From positions 1,263,501 to 1,327,500 of the forward strand of contig JAWRVZ010000074.1 of assembly GCA_037043235.1 (NCBI GenBank): a stretch of 64,000 nt of DNA, in the 5' to 3' direction. Source of the stretch: Rhodeus uyekii (lineage: Eukaryota; Chordata; Actinopteri; Cypriniformes; Acheilognathidae). The notes below the pieces were generated by a model, which saw nothing but the letters and a program-made list of their open reading frames with translations, ran no database searches and was not told where the DNA came from. Position numbers and translations under genes: made by a program. Positions 21,150 to 33,296 of this stretch are shown piece by piece. How positions within the stretch are numbered: the first letter of the stretch is position 1; every line of letters starts with the position of its first letter.

Positions 21150-22470
21150 GATCTTCAGGAGCGGTGAGTATTGACATACTAACATTAGGAAAGCTGAATT
21201 TTCAGCATCATTACTCCAGTCGTTAGTGTCACATGATCCTTCAGAAATCATTCTGATATGCTGATGTGCTGCTTAAGAAACATTTACTATTATTATTAAT
21301 GTTGAAAACAGCTTGTAACGCGTTTATTCTCTAGGAGAGGCCGGATAGCTCGCCTAAACGTAGAGTGAAGAACTAAGACACAAATATCAGTTCTGATATT
21401 CCACATGAGGGGTCCTTTATTAACAGGAACTGTCCATTCTACACACACCGGGGCAGTTGGCAATCGCGTTACTAAACAACAACAAAACAATAGTAAGAGC
21501 AACATAAATGAAAATTGTGTGAAAAACCTCACTCCACATACATGCGATGCTTCCCTGCTTGCGCTCGAACGACCTCATTACTGCTCTTGAGAGTGAAAAA
21601 GCACTCCGCCTTAAAGGAGCAGTACCCACTATAACTCGTTACAAGCTGTGTACATTTTTTTTCAGGATTATTTAATGAATAAAAAGTTCAAAAGAACAGC
21701 ATTTATCTGAAAAATAAAGCTTTTGCAACATTATAAATATCTATAGTGTCACTTTAATGCATCCTTGCTGAAAAAGTTTATGAATTTCTTTCCCAAAAAA
21801 ACAAAATCTTACCAACCCAAAACTTTTGAACGGTATACAATGTCACAAAAGCTTTCTATTTCAGATAAATACTGTTCTTTTGAACTTTCTATTTATCAAA
21901 GAATCATAAAAAGAACTGTTTTCAACATTGATAATAGATAATCATAAATGTTTCATGAGCAGCAAATCCTCATATCAGAATGATTTCTGAAGGATCATGT
22001 GACACTGAAGGCTGGAGTAATGCTGGAAATTCAGCTTTGCATCACAGGAATAAATTACATTTTAAAATATATTCAAATAGAAAACAGTTAATATGCATTT
22101 TAATTATATTTCACAATATTACAGCTTATTTTCTAATTTTTTTTTAAAAAATAATTTAATAGCATAAATGCAGCCCTGGTGAGCAGAAGTGACATCTTTA
22201 AAAACATACAAAAATATTACTGTTCTAAAACATTTGACCGGTAGTGTACACACACACACACAGTTCAAAAGTTTGGGATCGTAAGATTTTTTATGTTTTT
22301 AAAAGAAGTTTCGTCTGCTCACCTGCAAGGCTGCATTTATTTAATTACTCATACTAACAGTAATAATGTGAAATAATATTACAATTTAAAATAACTTTTC
22401 TATTTGAAAATATTTAAAAATGTAATTCATTCTTGTTAGCAAAGGTGAATTTTCAGCATCATTACTCCAG
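21150..22470. repeat. High-copy cyprinid dispersed repeats, facing copies
   Basis: Three partial copies of one dispersed family are present, recognised by TCACATGATCCTTCAGAAAT, by AATTTTCAGCATCATTACTC and by the AACTTTTGAAC end. One forward copy (about 21150-21835) is split by a solo LTR. One inverted copy (about 21838-22245) ends in GACCGGTAGTGTA. A third begins near 22262. Facing copies could form a hairpin. This family is abundant in zebrafish and carp genomes by my recollection. Confidence 0.65.
21314..21643 (-). mobile_element. Solo LTR nested in the 6-kb element, 4-bp duplication AGCT
   Basis: On the minus strand this 330-bp segment starts TGTAACGAGTTATAG and ends CGCGTTACA, with GAATAAACG close to the end and TTAATAAAGG further inside. 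Both flanks are AGCT (21310-21313 and 21644-21647). It interrupts the dispersed repeat between ATGTTGAAAAC and GTGTAC. The right arm keeps only part of it (42149-42388). Confidence 0.75.
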
Positions 22471-22809
22471 TCATAAATTTAATAAATAAATGCTGTATAA
22501 TTTTAATAAACGCTGTATAAGTGCTGTTCATTTTGTAAAGTGTTACAGTTTTGTATTCAGTATGTTTAGATTGTCACCATAATCCTAGTTTGAGAATTTG
22601 ATAAACTATTGTTAATTACTGAAGTAATTTAAATTTTGTATTTTATTTATTCAATAATTGTGATTTTAGATTACATGTTTTACATAATTTAAACACTATT
22701 AAATTATATGTAAACAAATGCTGCAAATGGAAGTTTGAGATGATTTTAATTATTTTTTATACTGTTTATACTTATTTTATCTGCCAAAATAAAACTTAAT
22801 TTTAAATCT

Positions 22810-23290
22810 TGAGCATGTCTTGACTATTTATTGTTTGACTGTAATCATTTAGGAAATCTGTAAAATAAGTGTGTATCTGTAGAACTCTTAACACTGTCGT
22901 TTTATTGAAGGTGTTTGACTGTAATCATTTAGTAAATACCTGTAAAATAACAGTGTTTATCCATAGAACTCTTAGCAAAATCAGTTAATTGAAAGTTTTA
23001 GACTGTAATAATTTAGTAAATACCTGTAAAATAACAGTGTTTATCCATAGAACTGTAAGCAATGTCATTTAATTAAAGGTGTTTGACTGTAATAATTTAG
23101 TAAATACCTGTAAAATAACAGTGTTTATCCATAGAACTGTAAGCAATGTCATTTAATTAAAGGTGTTTGACTGTAATAATTTAGTAAATACCTGTAAAAT
23201 AACAGTGTTTATCCGTAGAACTGTTAACACTGTCATTTAACTGAAGGTTTTTGATCATAATAATCTAGGAAAGATCCATAAAATAACAGT
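22810..23290. repeat. Tandem array, unit about 84 bp (left arm)
   Basis: About five full units plus partial ones. Each carries TGACTGTAATNATTTAGTAA, then CCTGTAAAATAACAGTGTTT and ATCCATAGAACT. The other arm has about six full units and an extra partial duplication, so copy number differs between arms. Confidence 0.85.
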
Positions 23291-23294
23291 TTTA

Positions 23295-23573
23295 CACTGT
23301 AAAAAAAAAAATCATAAAAAAACTGTAAATGACTGGCAGCTACGGCTGCTAAACAAAAACCGTAAAAAAAAGGTAAAATATCTTACTTTAAACACGGGAA
23401 AAATCTGTAAAATAACATGTTTTTCACTACAATTTTTAATGAAAATTTCTGTAAAATTATTGTTTTTGCACTTTATTTGAATTAAGATATTTTACTTTAA
23501 TTTTATGGTTTTTGTTTGGCAGCCGTAGCTGCCAGTCAATTACCGTTTTTTTACGAGATTATTTTTTACAGTG
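23295..23573. mobile_element. Palindromic MITE, CACTG ends with about 100-bp inverted repeats
   Basis: The 279-bp segment starts CACTGTAAAAAAAAAA and ends in TTTTTTACAGTG. Both halves contain inverted versions of ACTGGCAGCTACGGCTG and of AACAAAAACC. TA precedes and follows. In the other arm its outer half is at 40270-40388, and the far half is absent. It may be the true 3' terminus of the 6-kb element or a separate insertion. Confidence 0.65.
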
Positions 23574-23575
23574 TA

Positions 23576-24337
23576 TGTTTAAGTGCTGTTTATGTTCATC
23601 AAAATTTGCAGAAGCTTGAGAGCTAATTTAAAGCAAATTGCTTCATTTGAAAACTGACGCATGCATAAGACATGTATTACCTGTTTCAAGCCAGCCAATT
23701 TTTTTTTTTTTTTTTTACATTTTCTCTATAATGGCTTTTCTTTTCTACGTGATATTTAGTGGCAGTTTATCAGAAAGTGACAATTTTGTTCTCTATGGAT
23801 GGAAACACTTCTTTATTCTCGAATGTTTTGTGCAATATACCAAATTGTGCACACGTTAAACTCACAACTTTTGATGAAAACTGCTATTGAGGCTGGTGTA
23901 AGATAACCTTTCTATATATTTATTGCAATAAATGTATTTATGTATGAACATGTATTGCTGTGATTTAATTTGCAATAATTTTAAACTAAATCAAAAGTAG
24001 TTTACAAATTAATTTTCTTTTTACAAAATCAATACAATGCTTTGCAGCTAACTAAAGTCAAGTTTCATGATTATTAAAATTAAAATCAACAAACTAAAGT
24101 CAAGTTCTCCTGACTATCCCTTTTAAGTTCAGTTAACTACAGTGAAGTTTTCATTACTAAGTTTAATCAGTTGAGAATGCTTTATAATTTGTCAGGTAAA
24201 CTTTTAGAAATCAGTAAGTAAAACTTAAAAAAAGCCATGCAAAAAAGGAACAAATTATAATGAGTTGAGTCATTAAATGAAATATTTCTTACAGTGTAGC
24301 TACTGTTAAACCGCTCATAAAAAAAAAACAGAACTTG
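23576..24337. other. AT-rich spacer, possible CACTG-type MITE end at 24292-24296
   Basis: No gene was recognised. A CAGTG followed by TA at 24292-24298, after ATGAAATATTTCTTA, resembles another CACTG-type terminus, but no opposite end could be placed. Confidence 0.3.
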
Positions 24338-25406
24338 CAGGGTTGGACAAACTTTTTGTCTCGTGGGCCACAATGATTTCTAACATTTGACTGGGCCAGG
24401 GGCCGGGCCAGAATAGAAGGCTGGTGTGTTTGTGTGAACTAATATAAATGAAATGTAAAAAATAAATGAAAAGATTTGTCCTTTAACAGGCACCAAAACA
24501 TCAATGCGCAGGGTTCCATTGTAAAAATAGTTTTCCAAATGTATTAATTTAATAACACAATAGATAAACCCCCATTCAGTTTCAGTGGGAGCAGTATTGT
24601 TGATCTCCATTTTTTGCAAGTGCATCAAAATCTGGAGTTAGATTTGTTGTGGCAATTCTCAGGATAGATCTGAACTCCTCCCCTTCACATAATTTCTGAA
24701 ACCTTATAGGATAACACCTGTTGGCAACTGGCCAATTGTTGCGCAATACAGCTCTGGCTAACAGAGTGTATAAATAGCATAAGAGGCATTTGCGTCAGAA
24801 TCATGAATGAACGCTGCACAGCTGGTCAAGCAGTGGTTAATGCATCTTGTTCTCATCTCTCAGGGAAATTAAGTTACGAAAGTAATCGGAAACGTTCCAA
24901 TGAAATGCATTTGGGAAAAGTGGTTTAACCAAGCAATGCCAGCATCTTCTGTGTTGAGTCTTTAAATTAGCCATCAATCTCTGAGACGTAGCCACCGTTC
25001 CTTGTGGAGACTGTTTGCAAGCATAGTTAGCATGTTTTGTGGCAAAATGACGGTTGATGTTGTATTCTTTAAAAACAACTACAGTTTATTGACATATCAA
25101 ACATATAGCCCTTGATAGGACTTCAGCGAAACAATATTTTGTTGTTCACTTTATTAAACACTTGGGACTCACTGTCTACTTTTCTTTGGTCTGCTCATTG
25201 TTACTGAAGGAGTCAAACTCCAAAGTGAAAAAGTGAAGTAGAGAGTAACAGATCACACTCAAACAAAGGTCAAAGTCTTTTGAGTTCGACATCTGTTGGG
25301 GAAACACAAACATTACAGTGAAAGGTAAAATGAAGGAGGTTTAATTGTAATAAAGTTCGGCAGGCTGGATTAAAAAGCCCAACGGGCCGTATTTTGCCCA
25401 CCCCTG
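24338..25406. mobile_element. hAT-like non-autonomous transposon
   Basis: The left end CAGGGTTGGACAAAC and the right end, read inverted as CAGGGGTGGGCAAAATACGG, are a recognisable vertebrate hAT-type terminal inverted repeat, followed inside by GGGCC-rich sequence at both ends. Length is 1069 bp. The 8-bp flanks do not match (AGAACTTG and CTCTGGTG), so the target duplication is lost or a border was rearranged. The right side joins a DIRS remnant directly. Confidence 0.6.
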
Positions 25407-27160
25407 CTCTGGTGGAACGAGTATACCAATGCCATCACAGTGACAAGGGCCTGCCGAGTGAAACATTACACCGATTACTGCCGAGTTGAAGTGTAACAGG
25501 TAGAACTTCATGAAAGTATGTGGGGAGGACCAGTCTGCTGCATCACAAATGTCCACAAGAGATACTTCTGCTAAAAGGGCCTTAGAGGCAGCCACTAGTA
25601 GAGTGGGCACGGACCACCATTGAGGACGTTAACCGGCTGACTCAAGCGAGATCAGTGAGCCTCAAATAACCACTTGCTCACATTCTGTTAGTTGCTGGAG
25701 CTCCCTCTGGGGCCCTGAAGCAGAAACAACAGATGATATAGCTTGAGACACAGGGCCTGAGCTCTGTGGAATAAGTGTGTAGTGCTCACACTGGACACAG
25801 CAGATCCTTTCCTGGTCATAAAGGGAGAACAGAATGCCTGCAGTATGAGGGGTGAGCTTTGTTTGGGAACTTGAAGATCTCCTAAGCTTAAAGGATGTAA
25901 GGAAGAGAAAGATCTTCAACAGAGTTTTAAAGTCAGAAATTTGATGTAACCTCCTTGAAGGTTCAAAAGGGTGGCTTGGCATAAGCTCTGGAGCGGAGAA
26001 TGGTTTCAGCTACCTAAACTGAGAGACCAGAATCTATGAGGTGGGAGGCTGTGACTAAATTTGATATGTTTTCTTGTATTCTTATCTATGATTATATTTT
26101 TATGTTTCTTGACATTATTGATTATTGTCTGACATAAATTGTGTGACATAAATTTTCTATTTTGTAGAACTAGAAAGAGATAATCAGTTTGAAGAGATCT
26201 AAAGCACATATAGTGTGAGGGGTTTGCAGGCATGCGTGTAGGACTTTAGGAATGTAACCTGGCCTATGGTGGAGGAAAGCACCATAGCAGGTGCAAATTC
26301 CAAGCACAAAGGGGCAACTGAAAAAGCTTGCAAATCTCAAATTCTTTGAAGAGACTAGTGATGTCCTATGTCTTTTTTTTGTGGGTTTTGTGTTTGTGAG
26401 TGCATCTGTTGCAGGAAAAGGTGTGTCCTGCACTCAAGCCAGCTGGCCATGAAAGGAACCACTCCAAACACGATCAAGGCCGAATGTTTGCCATTTGTTT
26501 CACTCTGTTTTGTGGTTCCCAAATGGGATTGTGCTATTTCTTTTTCATATATAATCTATTCTGTTTTGAGTTAAGTGAGCTAGGGAAGGTTGTTTTTCTT
26601 TTGGTTTGTTATTTTGGCCTTGTCCACTGAAAGTTCCTGGGTTTCTCTATTTTTGGTGTGAAATGGCAAAACATTTAATTGCATTGTGCAATAATATCAT
26701 GTAGTTCATGTAGTTGTGCAAGCTACACCAACAAATATTGTGCATTTAAATAATTCTAAATAAATTAATAAATAAATATGTGTTTTGAATTTGTATACTA
26801 GGTAGATCATTTTGACTTGGTATAAGTAGTTCTCAAGCTAAAAAAGTGAGTGCACCCCTGTTTTAGAGTCAAAGGGAGCCAGGGATAGACCACTGCCAGA
26901 TCCCAGGCCAGTGGCCCTTGTGCGTACTGCAGGCCTCAGCCTAAATGCTCCACGGAGGAAACGTGTCTGCTCTCCCCAGAGACATTCCACCCAAAAAGGT
27001 TGTGGTAAGCAGTGATGGCTGCCACATACACCTTTAGTGTGGATGGGATAATACTGTTGTGAATCGTTCTTGTAGGAACTGGGTCCCGCTGATGACCACT
27101 GCATCATGAAGTGAAGAGTCTTCACTTCAGGGCATACAGTATCCTTGTGGCAAGAGCCCC
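25407..27160 (-). mobile_element. Degenerate DIRS-like fragments, minus strand
   Basis: Minus-strand pieces match the DIRS recombinase at 9235-10121: LVAASKALLAEVSLVDICDA (25341-25610 frame), PFEPSRRLHQISDFKTLLK (25870-25970), HHRPGYIPKVLHACLQTPHT (about 26200-26280) and FLRGAFRLRPAVRTRA with SLAPFDSKTG (26838-27125). The PFEPS and PFDS pieces are the same protein position, so two adjoining partial copies are likely. About 26320-26830 is AT-rich and unassigned. Stops and frameshifts throughout. Confidence 0.65.
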
Positions 27161-27164
27161 AGGG

Positions 27165-27255
27165 TAAGCAAGACCTGATTCAATGAATGCAATGCAAGTT
27201 GCTTTTGGATAAAAGCGTCTGCCAAATGCATAAACATAAAACGTAAATGTAAGAG
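27165..27255 (+). mobile_element. SINE-like 3' tail
   Basis: The segment contains GTTGCTTTTGGATAAAAGCG, then TCTGCCAAATGCATAAAC, ending in a TAAATGTAA tail. This is a familiar fish SINE/LINE 3' tail, as in V-SINE or AFC-type elements. The tRNA-like head is not seen. Confidence 0.5.
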
Positions 27256-27939
27256 CTTTAAAGTGGAGAATGAGTTTATGAGCTAATAAACTAGCTCATA
27301 AACTCGGAGGCCAAGTCCACAACTTCCACATTTCTAGGCGGTGGTAGAGTATTGCGCCCCATGCCTGGGATGACAGGTTCCTCGCAGGGAGAGCCATCAA
27401 GGAGGGATGCTGGGTCCAAAAGCCACACTCTGCATGGCCACTGCGGGGCGATCAAGGTGAGAAGGACCCTGTCCCGGCAAACTCTCTTCAGAAATCCCGA
27501 GCAAATCGGGGGAAAGTATAAAGGTGTAGAACCTCAAGTCTGAACCATGGTATCCAATCAAAGAGGAGATGGATGTGTGAGAGAGAACAGTGTGAGGAGT
27601 GGACAGTGAGACATCTCTCGAGATGCAAACAGACTCCATTCCTGGGGCCTCAGCCCATGCCTCAACAGAACGTCTGCTCCCTGATTTTGGGCCACAAGTA
27701 GAGCGTCCTTACAAGAATCTGTTCAGAGTGTACACAGCTGGCACTGGCACTGGTACTGACTGCACACGCTCCACTCCCAAACAAGAAACACAAAGATCAT
27801 GTATTTGCAACCCCCCGTAATGGAATGAGGACAGGGATGACCACATATGCTAACCTTTTGAATATTTGCCATTTCACATTTTCTAAATAGTTGGTAGACT
27901 GACAACAATTAACCAGAAAAAAGATCACACAAAGCACTC
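27256..27939. other. Unassigned repeat-like sequence
   Basis: About 27350-27830 is GC-richer (for example GGCCACTGCGGGGCGATCAA) and reads like part of an older retroelement or transposon, but no domain was recognised. Confidence 0.3.
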
Positions 27940-28713
27940 CTAAAAAAACAGAAGCTGCTGCTGTTTTGGTTGGCATCATCGTGGATAGCACACTATCTTT
28001 TAAAGATCAAATCAAAAATATTACACGTATTGCATACTTCCATTTGCGCAAAATTAATCGTCTCCGTCCCTTAATTTGCAATAACAATACTGCAGGTCTC
28101 ATTCGCGCACTAGTCACCTCACGTCTGGACTACTGCAATGCTCTTCTCACAGGAATTCCCGCCAAATTGCTACATAAGCTTCAACTGGTTCAGAATTCTG
28201 TGGCGCGTGTTCTCTCTAGAACACCTTATACTGATCACATTTCTTCAGTTCTCCAGCAATTGCACTGGCTTCCTGTAAAATATAGAGTTCAATTCAAAAT
28301 CTTATATTTACTTATAAGGCACTTCATAATCTTGCACCACAATAACTTACTCAACTTCTCCAGGTTTACACTCCTTCACGTACACTTAGATCTTCATCCT
28401 CAATTTATCTCGTGGTACCTCGGATTCAACTAACTACTATGGGTGCCAGATCTTTTAGTTATGTTTCCCCCCGCCTATGGAACTCTCTTCCCTTTGATGT
28501 CTGCAATAGCGAGTGCTTGCTGACTTTTAAAACGCGTCTAAAGACATATCTAGACGTATACAGGCTTTTTTATAACATTTTTATTGAGGCTTAAATGCAC
28601 TTTATATTTATATGCTGCTTGTTTGTTGTGTATTTTGTCTTATGTAGTGACTTGTAAATTGCTTGTAAGGCAACCTTGGGTGTTCTGAAAGGTGCTATGA
28701 AATAAAATGTAGT
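27940..28713 (+). pseudogene. L2-like LINE, 3' end of the reverse transcriptase ORF and tail
   Basis: Two overlapping frames carry the L2/CR1-type C-terminal region: VGIIVDSTLSFKDQIKN, SRLDYCNALLTGIP, LHKLQLVQNSVARVL, LHWLPVKYRVQFKIL, then in another frame TTMGARSFSYVSPRLWNSLP and LLTFKTRLKTYLD. A frameshift near 28330-28410 separates them. The A-rich tail ends near GCTATGAAATAAAATG (about 28692-28710). The catalytic core of the RT and the endonuclease are missing, so this is a 5'-truncated dead copy. Confidence 0.85.
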
Positions 28714-29820
28714 AGGCATGCCTTTTACAATTTGTGATTCATGACATCACCCGCCTCTTACCTCTATTCACAAAATTGTAAAGATTTGGAAAAAAAATGC
28801 CAATCCTTAAATGGTCATTTGTGACAATGAAACTCATTTATTTTAATTGGATTTTGTTTTAATCATATTGTTTTTTTTATATATATATATATAATTTGAA
28901 TGTATTTATATTTATGGTAAGTGTAAATCAATCTTTTCCGTCCAAGTAAATTATGAAGAAGGTATTTTTCTTTCCGTGTACTAGTTTCGTTTGTAAGTAA
29001 TTAAAAGTAAGAGAGTGTTTAGTGTATATCTCTATTAATTTGAATTTTATTTTTTATAGACCATAATTACACTATATTTTATAGACATAATTTAGATTAC
29101 ATCTGTAGTTTAAAGTTGGGCTGTACTTTGATCTTCACATTAATTATTAATGAAGCAAAACTCATACAAGATCCCTAAAGTCCTTATAGGATTTTGTTTA
29201 AACTTTAACTGGAATAAATGTGTTTGAACATGATTAGCCTGTGGTTTCATGCATACTTAATTAACATGTTCTTTTGAAAGTGAATGAAAGTAAATACATT
29301 TAATTTTGCAATGTTTGAAAGTAAATAAACATATTTATTACAATTTTTTTTAAGTCTTTTTAACTTTCTAACACTGTTGGGAAAGTTCTGAAAGTACTGA
29401 AAACCTGAAGTCATTTAACATAACTGAGGGCACATGATTTGATATAAAGAACTGCATCAAAAGAGCAAAGATATCAATATGTGTACGTGTATTTGTCTGT
29501 CTGTGTGCGTGTATGTGCATGCATGTGCATAATTAAGTATAAGCATGTGGTATTGGAAACAAAATGTCCCCACAAAGATGGGAATATTATAAATACTTCT
29601 TCTTGAGGAGACATTGTTTGGTGCTAATGAGGAAAGCTTCTTAGAAATCACAAATAATTTTTCTTTTTATTATCTAAAATACAGTTCCTTTTCTGTGACA
29701 GGTAGGTTTAGGGATAGTTTTTTTGAAACTCAAAAATTGTCTGGGTAGTTTTGATGGGTAGGATAAGGCATAGGGTTAATGAAATGGTTAATGAAATAGA
29801 CCACAAAGTTTGTATGGTAT
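28714..29820. other. Intronic sequence, nothing assigned
   Basis: AT-rich noncoding sequence, including a short (TA)n at about 28877-28893. No genes or element ends were recognised. Confidence 0.4.
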
Positions 29821-30153
29821 TGTAATGGGAGCGTGTAGTGGAAGTGACAAAGCCGAGGGAATAAGGGATCAACATAAAACTCTGTAATATAACGAAAACG
29901 AAAAATACTTTAAATACAAACTGAAACGGCACATTGGTGCATAAGCAAACAGAAACTCAGAATGACAGGTGACACGGAGAAACTCGGACATGGGATCTTT
30001 AGCAATCGACCAGGACAAGACATTACATGCGGGCTTAAATACACATAGGAATAATGACACACACCTGACAATGGGGAGTGGCTGACGTGACACTTAACGG
30101 AAACACAAAAGTATCACACAGGAGGAAAGTGATGACACAACATGACTGTGACA
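29821..30153 (-). mobile_element. Solo LTR, exact 5-bp target duplication GGTAT
   Basis: This 333-bp segment begins TGTAATGGGA and ends GACTGTGACA, flanked by GGTAT (29816-29820 and 30154-30158). Its last 50 bases match the LTR at 5144-5467 (CACACAGGAGGAAAGTGA). On the minus strand it begins TGTCACAGTCATG. Confidence 0.85.
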
Positions 30154-30206
30154 GGTATAAAAACCATTACACCTATGTAGATTCCCAGTAAACAACATAT
30201 ACAACT

Positions 30207-30208
<2 letters not shown>

Positions 30209-30258
<50 letters not shown>
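30209..30258. repeat. (TG)n microsatellite
   Basis: Pure GT dinucleotide run of about 50 bases. Confidence 0.95.
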
Positions 30259-30261
<3 letters not shown>

Positions 30262-33065
30262 GGATGGTATATTTCAAGAGATGTCAGCCTGAAGCTTTAA
30301 AATGCTGGATGACCTCTTCCATAGAGCGAATCAATAGAGTATTAGCAGCTCAGAGTCAACTGTGTGTCTGTGTCTCGCTATGGGGAATGCAGCTTTGCTT
30401 TAATCGGTGACTTCTGGAGACTCACATTTTAACACTTTCCTTGGACACCTGCGATACTCTTCAGAGAGGTGAGAACGTGTGTAAGAGAAGACGCAAGTAA
30501 AAAATTACAGGCATTAAGGGTTGGAACAAGTTGTGAACACTGAAATCATACTGTAATACATCGGTATGATAAAATCTCAGTTGCGAGGAAGCTGCAGTAC
30601 AGTATATCCAAGCTAATTTTAGAGACTATAAAATTATACTTGCAATAGTTTCACTTTAGCACAATCAAATATAGTTAAAGATATATATTTAGTTGGACCT
30701 CAGCACTATTTATGCATAACTAAAGCGCATTAAGTACAACATTTTTTGTTCCAATTTAGCAGACATTAAGTATATCAATTCAGTGTACCAGAAGGGTTTT
30801 TATACTGAGTACATGTATTTGTAGTATACTTAGCATAAAATAAATGTATTTCAAATAAATTTTGATATATTCATTTTCACCAGGCTAGTCAAGCTACTCT
30901 TCAGAATAAGCTAACTGAAGTCTGGTACACTGTGAGATTTGTTCTTTTATGTTAGTTGCTTGTCAGATTTTGCAGTATGATATGACCTCTATGCCTGCCT
31001 TGAGTAAAAAGCCTACTGTGCAACATGTCATTAATGTCTGACTATACAATATACATCTCAGTTCAGATAAACGGTCATGACAGTGTTTGAGTCTGGAGTG
31101 AGTAAGGGCTGGGTAAAACAAGACTGATTCCTCAGAAATTAGAACCAGTGGCAGCTCATCAAGGGAGGTACAGCCTATCCATACATTTTAGGTGAAAATA
31201 GGAGAGAGATCATTTAATGATAATAAAATTCATAGTTATTCATTTCATGCCTGAGTATGTGTATTTCTTTCTTGTAATTTAACAAGTGTAATTTTTACTG
31301 TAAGTGTAACTGCGTTCTTCCTCAAATGTGCCAAATCTGCAGATGTAACTGAAAACGCTTGAAAAACTGTCTGAGCGGATAGAAAATATCTATAGCCGAA
31401 GAAATGTGCCCCTGCTGGCAATAAAAGAAAATTTGCCAATCACCATAGGATATTTCACATTCATCTGTTATTTTCAACTTTCTAGTCATGAATAATATAA
31501 TTGATAATGATCAATGATGATTGATAAACAAAATATTTGTTAAACGTCAAATTAACATTAAAATTATTTCTAAAGATTGGAAAAACGGCTGCTGAAAATT
31601 GTTTTTTGCCACTGCAGAAATAAATTATATTTCATTAATCAAATAAATGACTTGGTGAGAATGACACATCTTATGAACATCTCACTGACAGGAAAACCTC
31701 TGAACATTAGTTTGTGTTCTAGATTAGTAGGCGATAGGCAACTAATAATATATCAGTTAGCATGTAACAATAGCTGATCTGAGAAAACTATTCACAAGTC
31801 AAGTAAATTGGCCATAAAAATATATTTAATAATATTACAATGTTTGTTAATAATTCTATAATGAAAGTAGTGATAATGTTATACAGCATTCTTAATGTTT
31901 ATGAATTCTTGGTTCAGTTTTTTGACACATCTTTTCTTTAAAAAAGCTTGCTTGAGGGAGCGAAAAGATAAAAGTATAGAACGAAGCAAGCAGGTAGAGT
32001 TGGAATGATTGCCATCTGAGGCAGATGAGGGGACTTTACCGCAGTTTCACTCTCACATCTCTGAATAAATACCACCAATAAATAAACAGCCGAAGAGCGT
32101 GAGGCTCAGGGATCAGTTCAGCATCAGCACACCCTCAGAGGAGCAGCATTACTGAACCTCTATAATCCACAAACCAACTGAGAAATCTGCACAACACAGC
32201 CCTGCAGCACAGATATAATCAAACATGAATTATTAACTAATCGAATTAATGAGCCAAATTAAAGGAACCTTTCACACAAATTGTGATTGCTATCTTACAG
32301 ATTAAGTGCCAGCAACATGTTGGTCACTAGGGTAGTGACAACACACACACATTTTGTTTTTTAATAAAGGAATACAATTTCATATACACCGCCATATACA
32401 ACGTAAAATTCTGTCAATTTTACATATTTATTTTCTGTTACATTTATGTTTTTTCTATTTTTCTCAAAGACTTTAAGGTTAAACTATGCATTATCTACAA
32501 CCAACTTGAAAATATATATTTTTGTAAATACTGGCATACATGCGTGCATTTCAATTTCCTGCATGCATTTCAACCGCTGAGAATGTGAACTCTGTCACAA
32601 ATTGCTTTCATTAAGCTTCTGCTAATGTCTCTGAATAAGAAAAGAGTGAATGGGCAACAAATGTCCCTTGTACAGAAAATATGAAATTAAATAAAAATTA
32701 AACAAATCAAAGACAAATGGTCACACCAACAACGAAATTAATCTGTCAGATTGAACAAAATTTTAGTTTGTTTAGTATATTAACAATCCACAATAATCGA
32801 TGGCATAGTAAAAATCCAATTGTTCTTTATAAATATGGGAATACTACATTGATATGAGAATCATCAAAAAACAATAATGCTTTTATATTTGGAGAACAGC
32901 ATTTGTGAATAATAGACAAAAACACCGTATAGCTAAAACAAAAATACTTGAGTCAAGCATGAAATATTGTTACGGAAAGCATGTTGTTGTATCACAGAAT
33001 CTCCTCCTGGACACAAATCAAAATGAAAGTAGTTGAGCTAATTTGATGTCTGCATTTGACCTCTA
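30259..33065. other. Intronic sequence, nothing firmly assigned
   Basis: Mostly AT-rich. 32000-32220 is less AT-rich and lacks recognisable repeats, so it may be single-copy or conserved noncoding sequence. No exon was recognised. Confidence 0.35.
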
Positions 33066-33260
33066 CTAAATGGATTTTGAATATACTGCAATAGAGGAAG
33101 AAGTGTTTGGATTAATGGCTGCTGGAATTGAGATGCTATCAGAAGAGGGATTTGGGCCGAAGTAAATGAAACGGTTGATGACCTCCTCCAGGCTAGACTC
33201 TACTAAACCACTGGCCATTTGAGTTTCAAACCGGCCTGTTGATAAGACACTATCTGTCAC
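33066..33260 (-). other. Weak candidate terminal exon, minus strand
   Basis: On the minus strand a pyrimidine-rich tract and TAG (CTCTCTTTCGTTTAG, ending at 33261) precede an open frame: TDSVLSTGRFETQMASGLVE, then SSLEEVINRFIYFGPNPSS and about 24 more residues to a stop at 33066-33068. The region is less AT-rich than its surroundings and outside recognised repeats. I do not recognise the protein. It does not match the first half of a MAM domain, so it is not an obvious ptpru exon. It could be chance. Confidence 0.2.
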
Positions 33261-33296
33261 TAAACGAAAGAGAGAGAAAACACACAGGAGTGCCAT

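Larger units (their letters stand above)
17509..23573 (+). mobile_element. 6-kb CACTG...CAGTG element, copy 1 (left arm of a large inverted repeat)
   Basis: The element starts CACTGTAAAAAAAATCC and ends TTTTTTACAGTG, with TA on either side (17507-17508 and 23574-23575). An inverted copy lies at about 40270-46561, with an identical outer border but unrelated outer flanks. Order: 160-bp tandem array, paired 50-bp direct repeats, promoter-like segments, a Tc1 transposase fragment, a short ORF with splice donor, high-copy repeats with a nested solo LTR, an 84-bp tandem array, and a palindromic MITE. The CACTG ends recall CACTA/EnSpm transposons but could belong to another superfamily. No transposase for this element was found, so it is non-autonomous or a composite. 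Confidence 0.65.
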
